DNA of 51,813 bases from the NCBI GenBank assembly GCA_001314815.1, contig LJXT01000008.1, positions 1 through 51,813 of the forward strand. Reading direction: 5' to 3'. The DNA comes from Algoriphagus marincola HL-49. GTDB taxonomy: Bacteria > Bacteroidota > Bacteroidia > Cytophagales > Cyclobacteriaceae. Numbering within the stretch: position 1 is the first letter of the stretch; every line of letters begins with the position of its first letter. This document shows, piece after piece, positions 17,890 through 27,438 of the stretch. A model generated the notes under the pieces. The model searched no databases. It was not told where the DNA came from and was given only the letters and a program-made list of their open reading frames with translations. Both the position numbers and the translations under genes were made by a program.

Positions 17890-19586
17890 CTAGCCTAGAC
17901 TGGATTGTACTATTCGGAACCCTGGGTGCCATTGCAATCTATGGTATCTATAAAACCAGGGGCCAAAATAGCCTAGATTCTTACCTACGAGGGAGGAATT
18001 CGATGAATTGGTGGACGATTGGTCTTTCTATCATGGCTACACAGGCCTCAGCCATTACTTTTCTAAGTACCCCTGGTCAGGCTTATGAAAGCGGGATGGG
18101 CTTCATCCAATTTTACTTTGGCTTGCCCATAGCCATGATTATTATCTCGGTAGCGTTCATTCCTATCTATTACCGGCTGAAGGTTTATACAGCCTATGAA
18201 TACCTGGAAAACCGCTTTGATTTAAAGACCAGAACACTGGCGGCCTTACTTTTCATCATTCAGCGAGGCTTGGCTTCGGGAATTACCATCTACGCGCCCG
18301 CCATTATCCTTTCGACACTTTTGGGCTGGAATCTGACTTGGACAGTGGTTTTCATCGGTGCAGTAGTGATAATTTACACCGTTTCGGGAGGTACAGCTGC
18401 TGTATCGATCACTCAAAAACAACAAATGGCCGTGATGATGGGAGGGATGTTTTTGGCAGGAATCATAGTCATTCGGATGCTTCCGGTCTCATTTACAGAG
18501 GCTTTGCATGTGGCAGGTAATATGGAAAAGCTGAACTTGGTCAATTTGGAGTTTGATCCGTCCGACCGCTACAATGTATGGTCAGGAATGACTGCGGCGG
18601 TCTTCTTATTCCTGTCCTATTTTGGAGCTGATCAAAGTCAGGTGCAGCGATATCTCTCCGGCCAAACCTTAAGTCAAAGCCGCATGGGACTCATTATGAA
18701 TGGGTTTTTGAAAGTTCCGATGCAATTCATCATCCTGTTTATTGGGGTGATGGTTTTTGTATTCTACCAATTCTATCAGCCTCCTGTGGTATTCAATACG
18801 GTACAAACTGAGAAGCTTCAAGAAAGTGATTATGCCGCTGAATTCCAATCCCTTCAGGTTGAGTTTAATGCATTGTTTGAGGAAGGAAAGGGAGCTTATC
18901 AGGAGCTTTTGGTAGCAGTGGATGCCGAGGATGAAGTCGCAAAAAATCAAGTGAAAGCTTCACTAAATCAGATCAAGCAAAAGCAGGAAGCTGTACGGGA
19001 TCAAGTCAAAGCTTTGATCGTCAAAAATGATCCCGTAGCAGAAACCCGGGATACAGATTATGTATTTATGCGTTTTGTGATGGATCATTTACCTGTTGGG
19101 ATCATCGGTTTATTGTTTGCGGTGATTTTTTCGGCAGCTATGTCTTCCAGCGCTTCTGAATTGAATTCATTGGGTTCCACTACCACGATCGACCTTTACA
19201 AACGTTCCATCAAAAAGGAAGCTAGCGACGGTCACTATGTGATTTCTTCCAAGTTGTTTACTGCCCTTTGGGGTGCATTGGCGATCCTTTTTGCGATTTA
19301 TGCCTCACTTTTCGAGAATCTAATCCAGGCGGTAAACTTATTGGGCTCTCTCTTTTATGGAACCATCCTTGGAATATTCCTGGTCGGATTCTTTATGAAA
19401 TGGGTGAAAGGTTTTGCTGTGTTTATGGCTGCACTTCTGTCTCAGGCTTTGATCTTGGTGATCCATTTTCAGAATGGAGAAGGCCTCTTCGGAATGGTAT
19501 GGGACATCGGCTTTCTTTGGTACAATGCCATCGGTTGTCTTTCCGTTATGCTTTTTGGCATGCTTCTTCAGGCCGTGAAGAAATAA
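17886..19586 (+). CDS. Sodium:solute symporter (SSS family)
   Basis: This 566-residue protein has about 13 transmembrane helices. The first core helix region WWTIGLSIMATQASAITFLSTPGQAYESG and the SSS helix SAAMSSSASELNSLGSTTTIDLYKR (Na+-site serines and threonines) are clear family signatures. Between about residues 298 and 398 there is a long hydrophilic, probably coiled-coil loop rich in Glu, Lys and Gln, which most family members lack. The likely substrate is a sugar, sugar acid or similar solute, but it cannot be read from the sequence. It is translationally coupled (ATGA) to the 34-residue miniprotein and lies downstream of the PIG-L deacetylase, suggesting a hydrolysis-plus-uptake unit. 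Confidence 0.93.
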   Translation: MTSLDWIVLFGTLGAIAIYGIYKTRGQNSLDSYLRGRNSMNWWTIGLSIMATQASAITFLSTPGQAYESGMGFIQFYFGLPIAMIIISVAFIPIYYRLKVYTAYEYLENRFDLKTRTLAALLFIIQRGLASGITIYAPAIILSTLLGWNLTWTVVFIGAVVIIYTVSGGTAAVSITQKQQMAVMMGGMFLAGIIVIRMLPVSFTEALHVAGNMEKLNLVNLEFDPSDRYNVWSGMTAAVFLFLSYFGADQSQVQRYLSGQTLSQSRMGLIMNGFLKVPMQFIILFIGVMVFVFYQFYQPPVVFNTVQTEKLQESDYAAEFQSLQVEFNALFEEGKGAYQELLVAVDAEDEVAKNQVKASLNQIKQKQEAVRDQVKALIVKNDPVAETRDTDYVFMRFVMDHLPVGIIGLLFAVIFSAAMSSSASELNSLGSTTTIDLYKRSIKKEASDGHYVISSKLFTALWGALAILFAIYASLFENLIQAVNLLGSLFYGTILGIFLVGFFMKWVKGFAVFMAALLSQALILVIHFQNGEGLFGMVWDIGFLWYNAIGCLSVMLFGMLLQAVKK

Positions 19587-19611
19587 AGGCCCTTCCAAAT
19601 TGAAAGGGCCT
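19587..19611 (+). terminator. Hairpin after the symporter, possible terminator
   Basis: AGGCCCTT (19587-19594) pairs perfectly with AAGGGCCT (19604-19611) around a nine-base loop, immediately after the stop codon at 19586. The T-rich stretch (TTCTTTATTTTAT) begins a few bases later, so it is a weaker intrinsic terminator. It lies between convergent genes. Confidence 0.6.
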
Positions 19612-19764
19612 CGATTCTTTATTTTATCTGAATATCTAATTTCTGTCAATATGAGAAGCTTTTGGCCTAGAATAAGCCCTGAAGTTCATATTAAGAAAGT
19701 TTCAGTCTTCCAACTTCCAACTAGATAAGCAAAGAAAATATGGCTCTTGGCAGGTTTATTCAAA

Positions 19765-20613
19765 TTATTTGATTGACTTCATCAGTCTTTCATTCAAGCC
19801 AATATAATCCGGATTCTTGGCTTCTTTTGCCAGTTTCATGGACTCCTTGGCTGAGGCAAGGGCTTCAGTTTTTTTGCCCAATGCCTTTTCTATTTTTGCC
19901 TTTAGGTGCATGGTCCAATATTTTGGATCAGATGCTGTGGAAGCTTTAATCCACTCATAGGCTTGATTCAAATCCTTGTTATTGTTGAAGTAATAAGAAG
20001 CAGAAGCATAAAGCAGGCTCGGGTTATCGGTTTTGGCATCAATGACCATTTCCTGAATCTGAGCCATCACGATGGGATCGACTTCTGTAGAAATCCGAAA
20101 GTCCACTCGGGTATTTTCCCATTTCATCGAAAGGTCAGCCGCATTGTCGGTCATATTATTGAAGCTGATTTCGAAGGTTTCGTACTTTCTGCTAAGCTTG
20201 TTCGGCGTAACGGCAAATCGCATCAAGTCATCGGCATCCGAATAACCAAGGGCGCCCCAAAGTTCTGTGTTTTTAGATAGGACAATGGTCCATTCACTTT
20301 TTCCGGGAATAGTGTACAATGCGTACTTTCCGGCAGGAACTGTACGTCCATCGATTATTACCTCCGTGGAAAATTCTAAAGTGGTAGCCGAATTGGCTCC
20401 CGTGCGCCAAACTTGTCCATAAGGCACCAATTCACCGAATATTTTTCGCCCTCTTGTACTTGGTCTAGAATAGACAACCTGCACATCAGTGAGTCCTACC
20501 TTTTGGGAAATACTGGCAGAAGGTGAGGCCTGTGGCATTTGAAGTTGCTGGGCAAATGAACTCTCCAAAGCAGCAAAAAATGCTAAAAAGATTATTAAGT
20601 TAAATTTTGTCAT
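19765..20613 (-). CDS. Exported DUF2911 protein
   Basis: This 282-residue protein has a signal peptide (MTKFNLIIFLAFFAALESSFAQ) followed by a DUF2911 domain over about residues 25-175. The domain holds the family phrases SQKVGLTDVQVVYSRPSTRGRKIFG, LVPYGQVWRTGANSATTLEFS, VPAGKYALYTIPG and WTIVLSKN. The last ~90 residues (SLLYASASYYFNNNKDLNQAYEWIKAS...) look like TPR-type helices. DUF2911 proteins are secreted, common in Bacteroidota and of unknown function. The gene is transcribed divergently from the GhrA-like gene, with 142 bases between the two starts. Confidence 0.92.
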   Translation of the reverse strand: MTKFNLIIFLAFFAALESSFAQQLQMPQASPSASISQKVGLTDVQVVYSRPSTRGRKIFGELVPYGQVWRTGANSATTLEFSTEVIIDGRTVPAGKYALYTIPGKSEWTIVLSKNTELWGALGYSDADDLMRFAVTPNKLSRKYETFEISFNNMTDNAADLSMKWENTRVDFRISTEVDPIVMAQIQEMVIDAKTDNPSLLYASASYYFNNNKDLNQAYEWIKASTASDPKYWTMHLKAKIEKALGKKTEALASAKESMKLAKEAKNPDYIGLNERLMKSIK

Positions 20614-20720
20614 GGTTATATTGTTTCAGTTGTTAGGGTGCAATTTGCTTAATTTTTGACCAAGATTTTGTGTTTTTTTTTCAAATTTTTGATCAATGGA
20701 TGTATCGCTTTATACTAAGA

Positions 20721-20751
20721 TTGAGTAGATAATTACAAATGTCGACCTTTG
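20721..20751 (+). promoter_or_regulatory. Candidate Bacteroidota-type promoter for the GhrA-like gene
   Basis: TTG (20721-20723) is separated by 20 bases from GACCTTTG (20744-20751), seven of eight matches to the phylum's -7 consensus TAnnTTTG. The predicted start of transcription would fall almost at the ATG at 20756, implying a very short leader. Based on pattern only. Confidence 0.3.
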
Positions 20752-20755
20752 TATT

Positions 20756-21676
20756 ATGAGCTTAGCAATTATCAGCCCTGGAAGAGATCCTCAACCTTGG
20801 ATCGACGCGATCCGAAAGCAAAACGATCAATTGGAAATCGAAGTATATCCGGATATCCAATATCCTGAAAAGGTTGAGGTTGCCCTTCTTTGGCAGCATC
20901 CCAAAGGAATTCTTGCTGATTTTCCAAATCTAAAAATGATTAGCTCCATGGGTGCTGGAGTAGATCATATTCTAAGTGATGATTCCATTCCTGAGGATCT
21001 TCCGATAGTCCGAATTGTAGATGAAAAGTTGACCTGGTCAATGACCAATTATGTGGTGATGGGGGTGTTGAATTTTCATAGGCAGGTCACTCGATATCAG
21101 CAACTAAAAGAAGATCGAAATTGGGATATGTCTGAACCCGAGATTCCGGTCACCGTTGGGGTGATGGGAGTAGGAGCTTTAGGGTTTGATGTATTGGAAA
21201 AACTCGATTTTATGGGTTTTTCGGTAGCTGGTTTTGGCTTTTCCGAGAAGGATGATTTCCCTTATCCATATTTTCCAAAGGAGAAATTAGAGGAGTTTTT
21301 GAAGCAAGTAAATGTTTTGGTTTGTTTGCTACCGCTGACTTCAGACACTGAAAATATTTTGAATAAATCGCTATTTGAAAAAGTCAATCCCAGGACATAT
21401 TTGATCAATGTCGCTCGGGGAAGACACCTAGTCGATGAGGATTTGGTTGATGCAATTTCCAAAGGACAGCTATCAGGGGCCATGCTTGATGTGTATCGGA
21501 AGGAGCCTTTACCAAAAGATCATCCTTTTTGGGACAATGAAAGCATATTTATGACTCCTCATATTGCAAGTGTAACCAATCCAGAAGCAGCTTCCCCACA
21601 AGTGGTCGAGAATATCCGCCGGATGGAAGCCAACGAACCTTTGTTGAATCTCGTAAACCGATCTCGAGGCTATTAA
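20756..21676 (+). CDS. D-2-hydroxyacid dehydrogenase, glyoxylate/hydroxypyruvate reductase A type
   Basis: This 306-residue cytosolic protein matches the GhrA-like branch of D-isomer 2-hydroxyacid dehydrogenases, which reduce glyoxylate or hydroxypyruvate with NAD(P)H. The Rossmann domain begins with VGVMGVGALGFDVLEKL. The catalytic residues are seen in order: Arg in INVARGRHLV, Glu in DVYRKEPLP and His in MTPHIASVT. The N-terminal domain has the SSMGAGVDHIL motif. Length is standard. The universal stress protein gene follows after only three bases, so the two form an operon. Confidence 0.92.
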   Translation: MSLAIISPGRDPQPWIDAIRKQNDQLEIEVYPDIQYPEKVEVALLWQHPKGILADFPNLKMISSMGAGVDHILSDDSIPEDLPIVRIVDEKLTWSMTNYVVMGVLNFHRQVTRYQQLKEDRNWDMSEPEIPVTVGVMGVGALGFDVLEKLDFMGFSVAGFGFSEKDDFPYPYFPKEKLEEFLKQVNVLVCLLPLTSDTENILNKSLFEKVNPRTYLINVARGRHLVDEDLVDAISKGQLSGAMLDVYRKEPLPKDHPFWDNESIFMTPHIASVTNPEAASPQVVENIRRMEANEPLLNLVNRSRGY

Positions 21677-21679
21677 ACT

Positions 21680-22522
21680 ATGGAAAAAAACGCGACTATT
21701 CTTTGCCCTACCGATTTCTCTGAGTGCTCGCTCAATGCAATTGAATATGCGAGCAAAATCGGGGAGCAATATGGTGCAAAGCTGATTTTAATTCATGTCA
21801 GCAACATTGAGGACTTTTTGAAGCTGAATCCAGGCCGTGAAGAGAATGATTATCAACGTGACTTTTTAAAAGAAAAGCTGAATAATCTTACAAAAACAGT
21901 CCAAGCTGAATCAATCCCTTTGGGGCTGAAATCCTGTGAAGGGATGATTTTGGAAGGTGATGTAATCGAAGTCATCCTAAATACAATCGAAGAAACAGAT
22001 TGTCAATTAGTAGTCATGGGCACCGAGGGCATGAATGACTTGCGAAAATATATCATCGGTAGTCGTACCAGTCAGATCGTAGACAAGTCTCCCGTGGACA
22101 TATTGGTGGTCCCTAGAAAGGTTTTTTATAAGAATCCACGGAAGCTGGTCTTTGGTACAGACTACAGAGAAGAAGATAAAATAGCCATTCAGAAGGTAGT
22201 TGAGTTTGCAAAGTTTTTTGATGCTGAAATCGATATTGTTCATGCCTCGGATGGCAAAAAAAAACTGGACAGACCTTTACACCAATCAATGGTGGAAGAG
22301 ATAGCACCCTTTGTGAAGTATGATAAGGTGAATTTTGTGCTGAAGTCTTTTCGGGACAACCTTGCTTTAGGTATGGAAAGCTATCTTACCTCCGCCAAAG
22401 GGGATATGCTTATTACGTTGAGTAGGCAACGCGATTTCTTTGAAAAGATATTCAATAAAAGCTTATCCAAGAAAATGGCCTATTTTATCACCAAGCCTCT
22501 TTGGGTGATCAAGAATTTTTAA
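21680..22522 (+). CDS. Tandem universal stress protein
   Basis: This 280-residue protein contains two UspA-like domains. The first (residues ~4-145) starts ATILCPTDFSECSLNAIEYAS and has a complete ATP-binding signature G-x2-G-x9-G-S in GTEGMNDLRKYIIGSRT. The second (~150-280, from RKLVFGTDYREED) keeps the first strand and Asp but has lost the glycine motif, so only the first half is expected to bind ATP. Such double-domain proteins are common in this phylum and are induced by stress or growth arrest. It follows the GhrA-like gene by three bases and converges on the TPR gene. Confidence 0.93.
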   Translation: MEKNATILCPTDFSECSLNAIEYASKIGEQYGAKLILIHVSNIEDFLKLNPGREENDYQRDFLKEKLNNLTKTVQAESIPLGLKSCEGMILEGDVIEVILNTIEETDCQLVVMGTEGMNDLRKYIIGSRTSQIVDKSPVDILVVPRKVFYKNPRKLVFGTDYREEDKIAIQKVVEFAKFFDAEIDIVHASDGKKKLDRPLHQSMVEEIAPFVKYDKVNFVLKSFRDNLALGMESYLTSAKGDMLITLSRQRDFFEKIFNKSLSKKMAYFITKPLWVIKNF

Positions 22523-22524
22523 GT

Positions 22525-23217
22525 TTAAGAAAAAGGCCTTTTCAGAAATTGGAAAAATTCAGATCGGGTTTCAGGATCTGTAAAAATCTTTCTTACAATC
22601 TGGAAGTAATTTCCCAGCGTCAAAGCCTCATTAGTGTTCCCGTTTTTTGGAATTTCCGGTAGGGGTGCTGGCTTTTCGTTGGCAGGTGGATTGGGTTCTT
22701 TTTTCTCAGGAGCTTTATACCCAACCAAATCATCAGCCTTTTCAAAGCTTTTCTTAGATTTTTTTTGATAGCCGAGCTTTTCTTCCACCATCCCCTTATT
22801 GTTGTAAGCGACAGCATCTTCCGGATCAATTTCGATTGCTCTTTCATAATCTTGAATAGCCCCCATCAAATCCCCGATTCTATCCTTGAAAAATGCCCGG
22901 CTGCTATACCGGTATGGATTATTTGGATCTAGATTGGCAGCACGATCAAATTCTGTTAAAGCTTCTTCATTTTTACCCAGTAAATGCAAAACTACTGCCC
23001 GGTCAGAAATAAAATCGGTGTTGTAAGGCTCAAGAGCTACTATTTTATCGAAATCTTCCAAGGCAGATTCAGTTTGACCCATACGGGAAAGTATTCTGCC
23101 GCGAAAGAGAAAATAATTGCTTTCACCTTGATTTTCAGTGATCAATTGGTTGAAAATCACCAATGCTTCTTCGAATTTGCCGGATTTATAATAGGAGATA
23201 CCTGTCTGAAAGTCCAT
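22525..23217 (-). CDS. Cytoplasmic tetratricopeptide repeat protein
   Basis: This 230-residue protein has no signal peptide. Residues 1-140 contain four regular TPRs (GISYYKSGKFEEALVIFNQLI, RILSRMGQTESALEDFDKIVALEPYN, LHLLGKNEEALTEFDRAANLDPNN, IGDLMGAIQDYERAIEIDPED). A Lys/Pro-rich linker (about 170-200) follows, then a conserved-looking short tail ending FFQFLKRPFS. It is probably an adaptor, with unknown partner. Its stop codon lies two bases from that of the stress protein, and it is divergent from holA. Confidence 0.88.
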   Translation of the reverse strand: MDFQTGISYYKSGKFEEALVIFNQLITENQGESNYFLFRGRILSRMGQTESALEDFDKIVALEPYNTDFISDRAVVLHLLGKNEEALTEFDRAANLDPNNPYRYSSRAFFKDRIGDLMGAIQDYERAIEIDPEDAVAYNNKGMVEEKLGYQKKSKKSFEKADDLVGYKAPEKKEPNPPANEKPAPLPEIPKNGNTNEALTLGNYFQIVRKIFTDPETRSEFFQFLKRPFS

Positions 23218-23280
23218 TTGAATGCTTTTTAATTATTACAAAATTAACAGGAGAATAGTTTTCACAATTATCAATTTGCT

Positions 23281-23313
23281 TTTGGCAGCTTTTGATCGCT
23301 ACGCTTATCTTTA
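23281..23313 (+). promoter_or_regulatory. Candidate Bacteroidota-type promoter for holA
   Basis: TTTG (23281-23284) is followed after 21 bases by TATCTTTA (23306-23313), seven of eight matches to TAnnTTTG. The predicted transcript start is about 23320, 12 bases before the ATG at 23332. Spacing and position both fit. Confidence 0.45.
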
Positions 23314-23331
23314 AGTCTCAAATTGCAAACC

Positions 23332-24354
23332 ATGCCTAAACAACCGACGGACGTCATCAAAGATTTGAAAGCGGGGAAATTTTCTCCAGTTTATTTTTTA
23401 GAAGGAGACGAGCCCTATTACATCGATCTCATCACAAAGATAATTGAGGACAATGCGATTCCGGAGCATGAGCGAAGTTTCAATCAGTTGGCGCTATATG
23501 GAAAAGACGCGAATATGGGCGTAGTGCTGAATAATGCCCGCAAATTCCCGATGATGGCTGAGCGTCAGCTCGTCGTGGTGAAGGAAGCCCAAAGCTTGCC
23601 CGATTGGGGAAATGAAGGAATCGCGGAATTACTGATCAAATACATAGAAAATCCGCTACCCAGTACGATTTTGGTTTTTGCCTACAAGCATAAAAAAATT
23701 GACGGAAAGACCATCTTGGCCAAAGCACTAAACAAGCATACTGTCTATGTGAGGTCTGAGAAAGTGCCGGAATACAAGCTCAAGCAATGGCTGGAGGGAT
23801 ACTTTAAAGAAACAGGCTATGGCATCGACCAAAATGCCATCAATCTTCTGGCTGATTCCATTGGAAATAATCTGGAGGTAATGACCAATGAAATTGGAAA
23901 AATGTTTATCAACCTTCCTGCCGGTACCAAAATCACCGTGGATCATATTTCCAAGTATATCGGCATTCACAAGGATTACAACAATTTCGAACTGACCAAG
24001 GCTTTGGGTTTTAGAAATGTGGTCAAAGCCAATCAAATCATCCAATACTTTTCTCAGAATCCAAAAAATCATCCCATCATTCCGATTTTTTCATTGATCT
24101 ATTTCTATTTCAGCAAGCTGGCGATCATTTATGAGCACAAGGCTCAAAATGCTGACCAAGCCGCTGCGGCTTTAGGAATGAATGCATTCATTGCAAGAGA
24201 ATACTTCACCGCTTCCCGCAACTATAATTTGGGCAAGATAATTGAGGTGTTCGCACACATCAGAGAAGCAGATCTTCGTTCTAAAGGAGTGGATTCCGGA
24301 AATATGAGTGAAGCTGAAATTCTCCGGGATCTCGTGTATAAAATTTTGCATTGA
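23332..24354 (+). CDS. holA: DNA polymerase III subunit delta
   Basis: The protein has 340 residues when started at the ATG at 23332; an in-frame TTG lies three codons upstream. It matches the clamp-loader delta subunit, which opens the beta sliding clamp. The N terminus has the family pattern KFSPVYFLEGDEPYYIDLI, then ARKFPMMAERQLVVVKEAQ (the beta-binding region) and NPLPSTILVFAYKHKKIDGK. The C-terminal collar domain has NLLADSIGNNLEVMTNEIGKM and KPLKFRNV-like ALGFRNVVKANQII. It is cytosolic and essential. It is likely the first gene of the stretch that continues into the envelope operon, 94 bases before the giant TPR gene. Confidence 0.93.
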   Translation: MPKQPTDVIKDLKAGKFSPVYFLEGDEPYYIDLITKIIEDNAIPEHERSFNQLALYGKDANMGVVLNNARKFPMMAERQLVVVKEAQSLPDWGNEGIAELLIKYIENPLPSTILVFAYKHKKIDGKTILAKALNKHTVYVRSEKVPEYKLKQWLEGYFKETGYGIDQNAINLLADSIGNNLEVMTNEIGKMFINLPAGTKITVDHISKYIGIHKDYNNFELTKALGFRNVVKANQIIQYFSQNPKNHPIIPIFSLIYFYFSKLAIIYEHKAQNADQAAAALGMNAFIAREYFTASRNYNLGKIIEVFAHIREADLRSKGVDSGNMSEAEILRDLVYKILH

Positions 24355-24448
24355 ACCTATTGTTACATGTAAAATTCCTAGAATGAAATCTCTCCCAGAA
24401 GAGCTTCGATTGGGGTTTTTAAATAATTTGGAAATTAATCATTTGCCC

Positions 24449-27436
24449 ATGAAATACTGCCTTGTGCTCATTGCCGGTTTTGTCTTGAGTTTACAAGTGC
24501 TGGCTCAGTCCACACTTTACCAGACCGGAGAGCAGCGATTCTTGGATGATCAAACGGCTTTTTTTGAAAAGCAGCTTTTCTCAGCCAGCCTGTATGAATC
24601 TGAAAAAGTCACCTCCAAAGATAATTACCTCGATCAATCCCGAGCAGCTCGTCTTTTAGCCGCACAATCTGCCTTGGAATTAGAAAGCCCGGATGGGGTA
24701 GGTCTGATGAAGTCCTACATTTTGGACAATGGTAAGCATCCAAGTGTAGCGACTGCAGGCTTGTACTTAGGTGATCATTTCTTTTTTAAGCGTAATTACC
24801 CGGAAGCCATAGATGGCTACGCCTTGGTAAGTCCTGAAAATTTAGAAGTTTCCAAGCGGGCAGATTTGCTTTTTAAGCAGGGTTATGCCAATTTTCAATT
24901 GAAAAACTATGACTCAGCTGCGCCTTATTTTGATCAGGCAAAAGTACTTGGACAGGAGGTAAGCTTTGATGCTTACTACTACAGCGGTTTTATTGCGCTG
25001 CAGAATGGAAATAGTGCCAAAGCGATTCAAGATCTTCAAAACGCTGAAAAGTCACCCTTCTACAGAGATAAAGTCCCTTACCTTCTTGCTTCACTGTATT
25101 ATCAGGAGGGAAGCTTTACTCAGTTGATCAGCTATGCAGAAGATAAGCTCAAAAGTGGAGCTAATCTTGAGCGCAAGGAAATGATCAATCTCTACCTGGC
25201 AGAGGCTTATTTTGAGCAAAAGAACTTTGCGAAAGCTGCTGAAAACTATGACGCTTTCATCAATGCCCGAAAGGGAGAACTTACCCCCGAGCAAGTGTAT
25301 AAAGGTGGAATTGCTCAATTTGAGATTGAAAATTACCAAAGAGCCTCAGACTATTTGAAGGTTTCCGCTTCCACAGCTGATGAAAAAGGACAAGCTTCGT
25401 CCTATTATTTGGGGCATGCCTATTTGAAGCTGGATAATTATCAGTTTGCCAGCACCTCTTTCAAGGCAGCGGCTTCCACTGATTTCAATCCAAAAATCAA
25501 AGAGGAGGCACTTTTTAACTATGCCAAGTCAAATCTTCAGAAAGGAAGCTTTCAGGAAGGGATTTCCGGATTGGATCAATACCTGAATGAATATCCCTCA
25601 GGGGCATTTCGTTCAGAGGCAGAGATCTTGCTTTCGGAAGCTTTGATCAATACCAGCGATTACCTCCGGGCGATTCAGCAGATGGATCGAATCCAAAATA
25701 AGTCTCCGCGTATTCGGGAAGCATATCAGCGGGTTGCCTTTTATCAAGCAATGGTCTATTTCCGTGACAAAAGATATCCTGCGGCAATTTCCTATCTGGA
25801 TAAATCCTTGGATTTTCCAGTCAATAAGGACTTGATTTTGGAATCACACTTCTGGAAGGGTGAGATTTATTCCGCCAATGGAGAATTGGATAAAGCCATT
25901 GCCTCCTACCAGGAAGCACTTCAGTTGGGTAGAACCACCTCTAGTGCCTATTTGACTAAGAGCTTGTACGGTTTGGGTTATGCTTATTTTAATTCCAAGC
26001 GATATCGTGAGGCTGAGACACAATTTAAGACATACACAGACCGCATCCGTACCCGTCAAAACAAGGAAAATTACGATGATGCCTTGCTTCGATTAGGAGA
26101 TTGCTACTACGTGCAAAAGCGCTTTGCTGAAGCAGAAAGTACTTTTCAGCAAGCGATTTCTGAGCGAAATGCGGGTATTGATTATGCCTACTATCGCTTA
26201 GGGGTTGTTCAGAATTTCCAATCAAAAAATAGTGCAGCATTGAGAAGCTTGGATCAATTGATCGCAGGCTATCCTAATTCACTGTATCTGGAAGATGCGC
26301 TTTTCCAAAAAGGCCAAATCCTGATGGAAGAGACCCAATATAGCGACGCAACTTTTGCCTTTTCGGATTTGATTTCGAAGCGGCCGAATAGTCCATTTGT
26401 TCCTTTTGCATTGGAAGGCAGAGCTGTTGCCAATTTCTCTCAGCGAAACTACGATCAGACGGTTCGGGATTATCAAACTATTTTGGATGAATTCCCGAAT
26501 TCAGGAAATGCTGAAACAGCCCTAAAGGGTCTGCAAGAGACACTGGCACTGCAAGGAAGAGCAGGGGAGTTTTCAGGTTATTTGGATAGCTACAAGCAAT
26601 CCAATCCAGAAAATGGTTCTGTGCAGGCTTTGGAGTTTGAATCAGCCAAGAGTCTGTATTTCGAACGGAATTTTGACAAGGCAAGCAAAGCCTTTGAGCG
26701 CTACCTAAGCAACTATCCGGAGAGTAATCAGCGGATTGATGCGCTGTACTTCATGGGGGATTCTTATTTCCAATCAGGTAATCAAGATGATGCCTTGCGA
26801 GTATTCCGTCAGCTTGAAAGCGAACCGGCCTCTCCGCAACGCTTAAAGGCAATGCAGCGAATAGGGGAGATTTTATCCGCGCAAGGAAATTATTCAGAAT
26901 CTATTCCGTACTTGGAAACTGCCGTTCAAAATGCCCGAAGTAAAGTAGAAGAGGCAGAGTCGCTGATGGCTTTATTGAAAGCTTACAATGAAACGCAACG
27001 TTATCAGGAAGTCATCACCACCGCAGAAAAATTGGAAAGCTTGGATGGTATTTTACCGGAATCCACTCCAAGGGCTTTACTCAACAAGGCTAAGGCACAA
27101 TTTGCCTTGAAGCAAGATCAGGCGGCGGGGGTTACATTGTCGGTTTTGGTAGATGAGTATAAGACGATAGAAGGGGCTGAGGGCTTGTTCCTTTTGGCAG
27201 AATCCTATCAAAAGCAGGGTCAGATCGACCTTTCAAATGACAGTATTTTTGAAATGTCCGGTCCTTTTGCTGATTTCGATTATTGGTATGGTCGGATGTT
27301 CCTACTTCTCGCAGAAAACTATTTGCTCTCTGGAGAGGATTTTCAGGCTAAAGCCACGCTTGAGTCCATCGTAGAAAACTCGACAAATGAGGAAATCAAG
27401 AAACTTGCTCTGGACAAACTCCAAACCTTGAACTAA
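24449..27436 (+). CDS. Giant exported tetratricopeptide repeat protein
   Basis: The protein has 995 residues from the ATG at 24449, which opens a clean signal peptide (MKYCLVLIAGFVLSLQVLAQ). An ATG at 24383 and the end of holA would give longer N termini without a signal at the start. The whole mature protein consists of TPR-like helix pairs, perhaps 20 or more. Examples are YPEAIDGYALVSPE, YDSAAPYFDQAKVLG, LDKAIASYQEALQLG, YREAETQFKTYTDRI and FDKASKAFERYLSNYPES. It should form a long superhelical scaffold in the periplasm. It is separated by two bases from the outer-membrane barrel gene and is followed by SPOR, ExbB, ExbD and TonB genes, so it probably links an outer-membrane partner to an energised inner-membrane complex (inference). 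Confidence 0.9.
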   Translation: MKYCLVLIAGFVLSLQVLAQSTLYQTGEQRFLDDQTAFFEKQLFSASLYESEKVTSKDNYLDQSRAARLLAAQSALELESPDGVGLMKSYILDNGKHPSVATAGLYLGDHFFFKRNYPEAIDGYALVSPENLEVSKRADLLFKQGYANFQLKNYDSAAPYFDQAKVLGQEVSFDAYYYSGFIALQNGNSAKAIQDLQNAEKSPFYRDKVPYLLASLYYQEGSFTQLISYAEDKLKSGANLERKEMINLYLAEAYFEQKNFAKAAENYDAFINARKGELTPEQVYKGGIAQFEIENYQRASDYLKVSASTADEKGQASSYYLGHAYLKLDNYQFASTSFKAAASTDFNPKIKEEALFNYAKSNLQKGSFQEGISGLDQYLNEYPSGAFRSEAEILLSEALINTSDYLRAIQQMDRIQNKSPRIREAYQRVAFYQAMVYFRDKRYPAAISYLDKSLDFPVNKDLILESHFWKGEIYSANGELDKAIASYQEALQLGRTTSSAYLTKSLYGLGYAYFNSKRYREAETQFKTYTDRIRTRQNKENYDDALLRLGDCYYVQKRFAEAESTFQQAISERNAGIDYAYYRLGVVQNFQSKNSAALRSLDQLIAGYPNSLYLEDALFQKGQILMEETQYSDATFAFSDLISKRPNSPFVPFALEGRAVANFSQRNYDQTVRDYQTILDEFPNSGNAETALKGLQETLALQGRAGEFSGYLDSYKQSNPENGSVQALEFESAKSLYFERNFDKASKAFERYLSNYPESNQRIDALYFMGDSYFQSGNQDDALRVFRQLESEPASPQRLKAMQRIGEILSAQGNYSESIPYLETAVQNARSKVEEAESLMALLKAYNETQRYQEVITTAEKLESLDGILPESTPRALLNKAKAQFALKQDQAAGVTLSVLVDEYKTIEGAEGLFLLAESYQKQGQIDLSNDSIFEMSGPFADFDYWYGRMFLLLAENYLLSGEDFQAKATLESIVENSTNEEIKKLALDKLQTLN

Positions 27437-27438
27437 GC

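Noticed and set aside
22525..23217. Universal stress/TPR pair as a signalling module
   Set aside because: The genes are convergent, so they are not co-transcribed, and nothing links them functionally.
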